Below are positions 63,601 through 64,000 of a stretch of 64,000 nt of DNA, in pieces. The translations under genes were made by a program, and so were the position numbers. This stretch comes from Numida meleagris (lineage: Eukaryota > Chordata > Aves > Galliformes > Numididae): positions 11,264,286-11,328,285 of the forward strand of contig NC_034412.1 of NCBI RefSeq assembly GCF_002078875.1, written 5' to 3'. Position 1 is the first letter of the stretch. Every line of letters begins with the position of its first letter. The notes beneath the pieces were generated by a model. It searched no databases and had not been told where the DNA came from. It saw only the letters and a list, made by a program, of their open reading frames with translations.

Positions 63601-64000
63601 GCAGGAGGGGCAGGTGTACAGCATCGACTGAAACACAACATTATTTCACCAAAACAGATATTTAATTCTTGATATCCACGGCCTCTTATGAAATTGAATA
63701 CATTATGTAGAATAAATAAGTTTGCTGCAGGCTTCCTAAAAGACAGAGGAAGATACCTGCAGGACAGTAAGATAGAAAACGCGCCTAAGAGGAACAGAGC
63801 AGAATTAACAAGAGCACTTGAGAGCTTTGCTCTGAGCTGCAACTGGCAAGCATGCCAAGCTCTCCAAATGTAGTCCTTGACTCATTTAAATAAAAAGCTA
63901 ATTAGCAGTACTTGGATGGTGACTGTCACCCACTAAGCAGTGATGCATTGAGATTCAATGTTTAAGTCAAGAGATTCATGTGGATTATGCAGCTCAATTC
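60617..64000. other. Sequence upstream of the candidate first coding exon
   Basis: Because the 60.4 kb exon begins at a splice acceptor, an upstream non-coding exon and promoter are expected further right. I see no CpG island here. A donor-like GGA|GTAAGT (minus strand, near 61572) lies downstream of a TATA-like 'ATTATAAGG', but this is too weak to call. The promoter may lie beyond the window. Confidence 0.4.
61008..61025 (+). repeat. Poly-T run (about 18)
   Basis: Homopolymer T tract in the region upstream of the candidate first coding exon of the minus-strand gene. Confidence 0.8.

Overview
The window reads as ordinary nuclear DNA from a bird, most likely a galliform such as chicken. It is AT-rich, shows no operons or densely packed genes, and carries many truncated CR1 LINE 3' ends with the avian tail (a 'gatgattctatg'-type 8-mer instead of poly-A). 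It also holds a deletion derivative of a mariner element of the kind abundant in chicken (Galluhop/Mariner1_GG type) and an old hAT-like element. I see no tRNA, rRNA, CRISPR array, CpG island or bacterial-type feature. These assignments come from recognising consensus sequence by eye, not from a search.

Most of the 64 kb is intron-like or intergenic. The coding signal I can find lies on the minus strand, running from about 60.6 kb down to about 1.7 kb. It consists of short open segments bounded by good splice acceptors and donors and reading as ordinary globular protein. The best supported exons are at 60404-60616 (apparent start-codon exon with a six-alanine run), 55507-55591, 55131-55391, 51784-51903, 42951-42982, 34358-34481 and 8407-8573. 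Weaker ones are at 52191-52255, 30652-30692, 25824-25862, 18906-18962, 11274-11311, 4983-5046 and 1735-1825. Several neighbours join in phase (60.4 to 55.5 kb; 51.8 to 43.0 to 34.4 kb; 11.3 to 8.4 kb). One join (55.5 to 55.1 kb) does not, so the model is incomplete. I could not recognise the protein. It may be one gene or more than one, and it runs past the left edge.

Repeat layout from left to right: CR1 at 9.03-9.23 kb; a convergent CR1 pair at 11.34-12.48 kb; two CR1 ends at 25.13-25.40 kb; the hAT-like element at 27.94-28.94 kb; CR1 at 33.54-33.71 kb; the mariner derivative at 36.97-37.53 kb; a head-to-head CR1 pair at 45.84-46.67 kb; and CR1 at 56.26-56.56 kb. The rest holds homopolymer runs and no recognisable features.

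I found no convincing undescribed biological system. The most useful leads are the unidentified minus-strand gene and the structures of the two DNA transposons.
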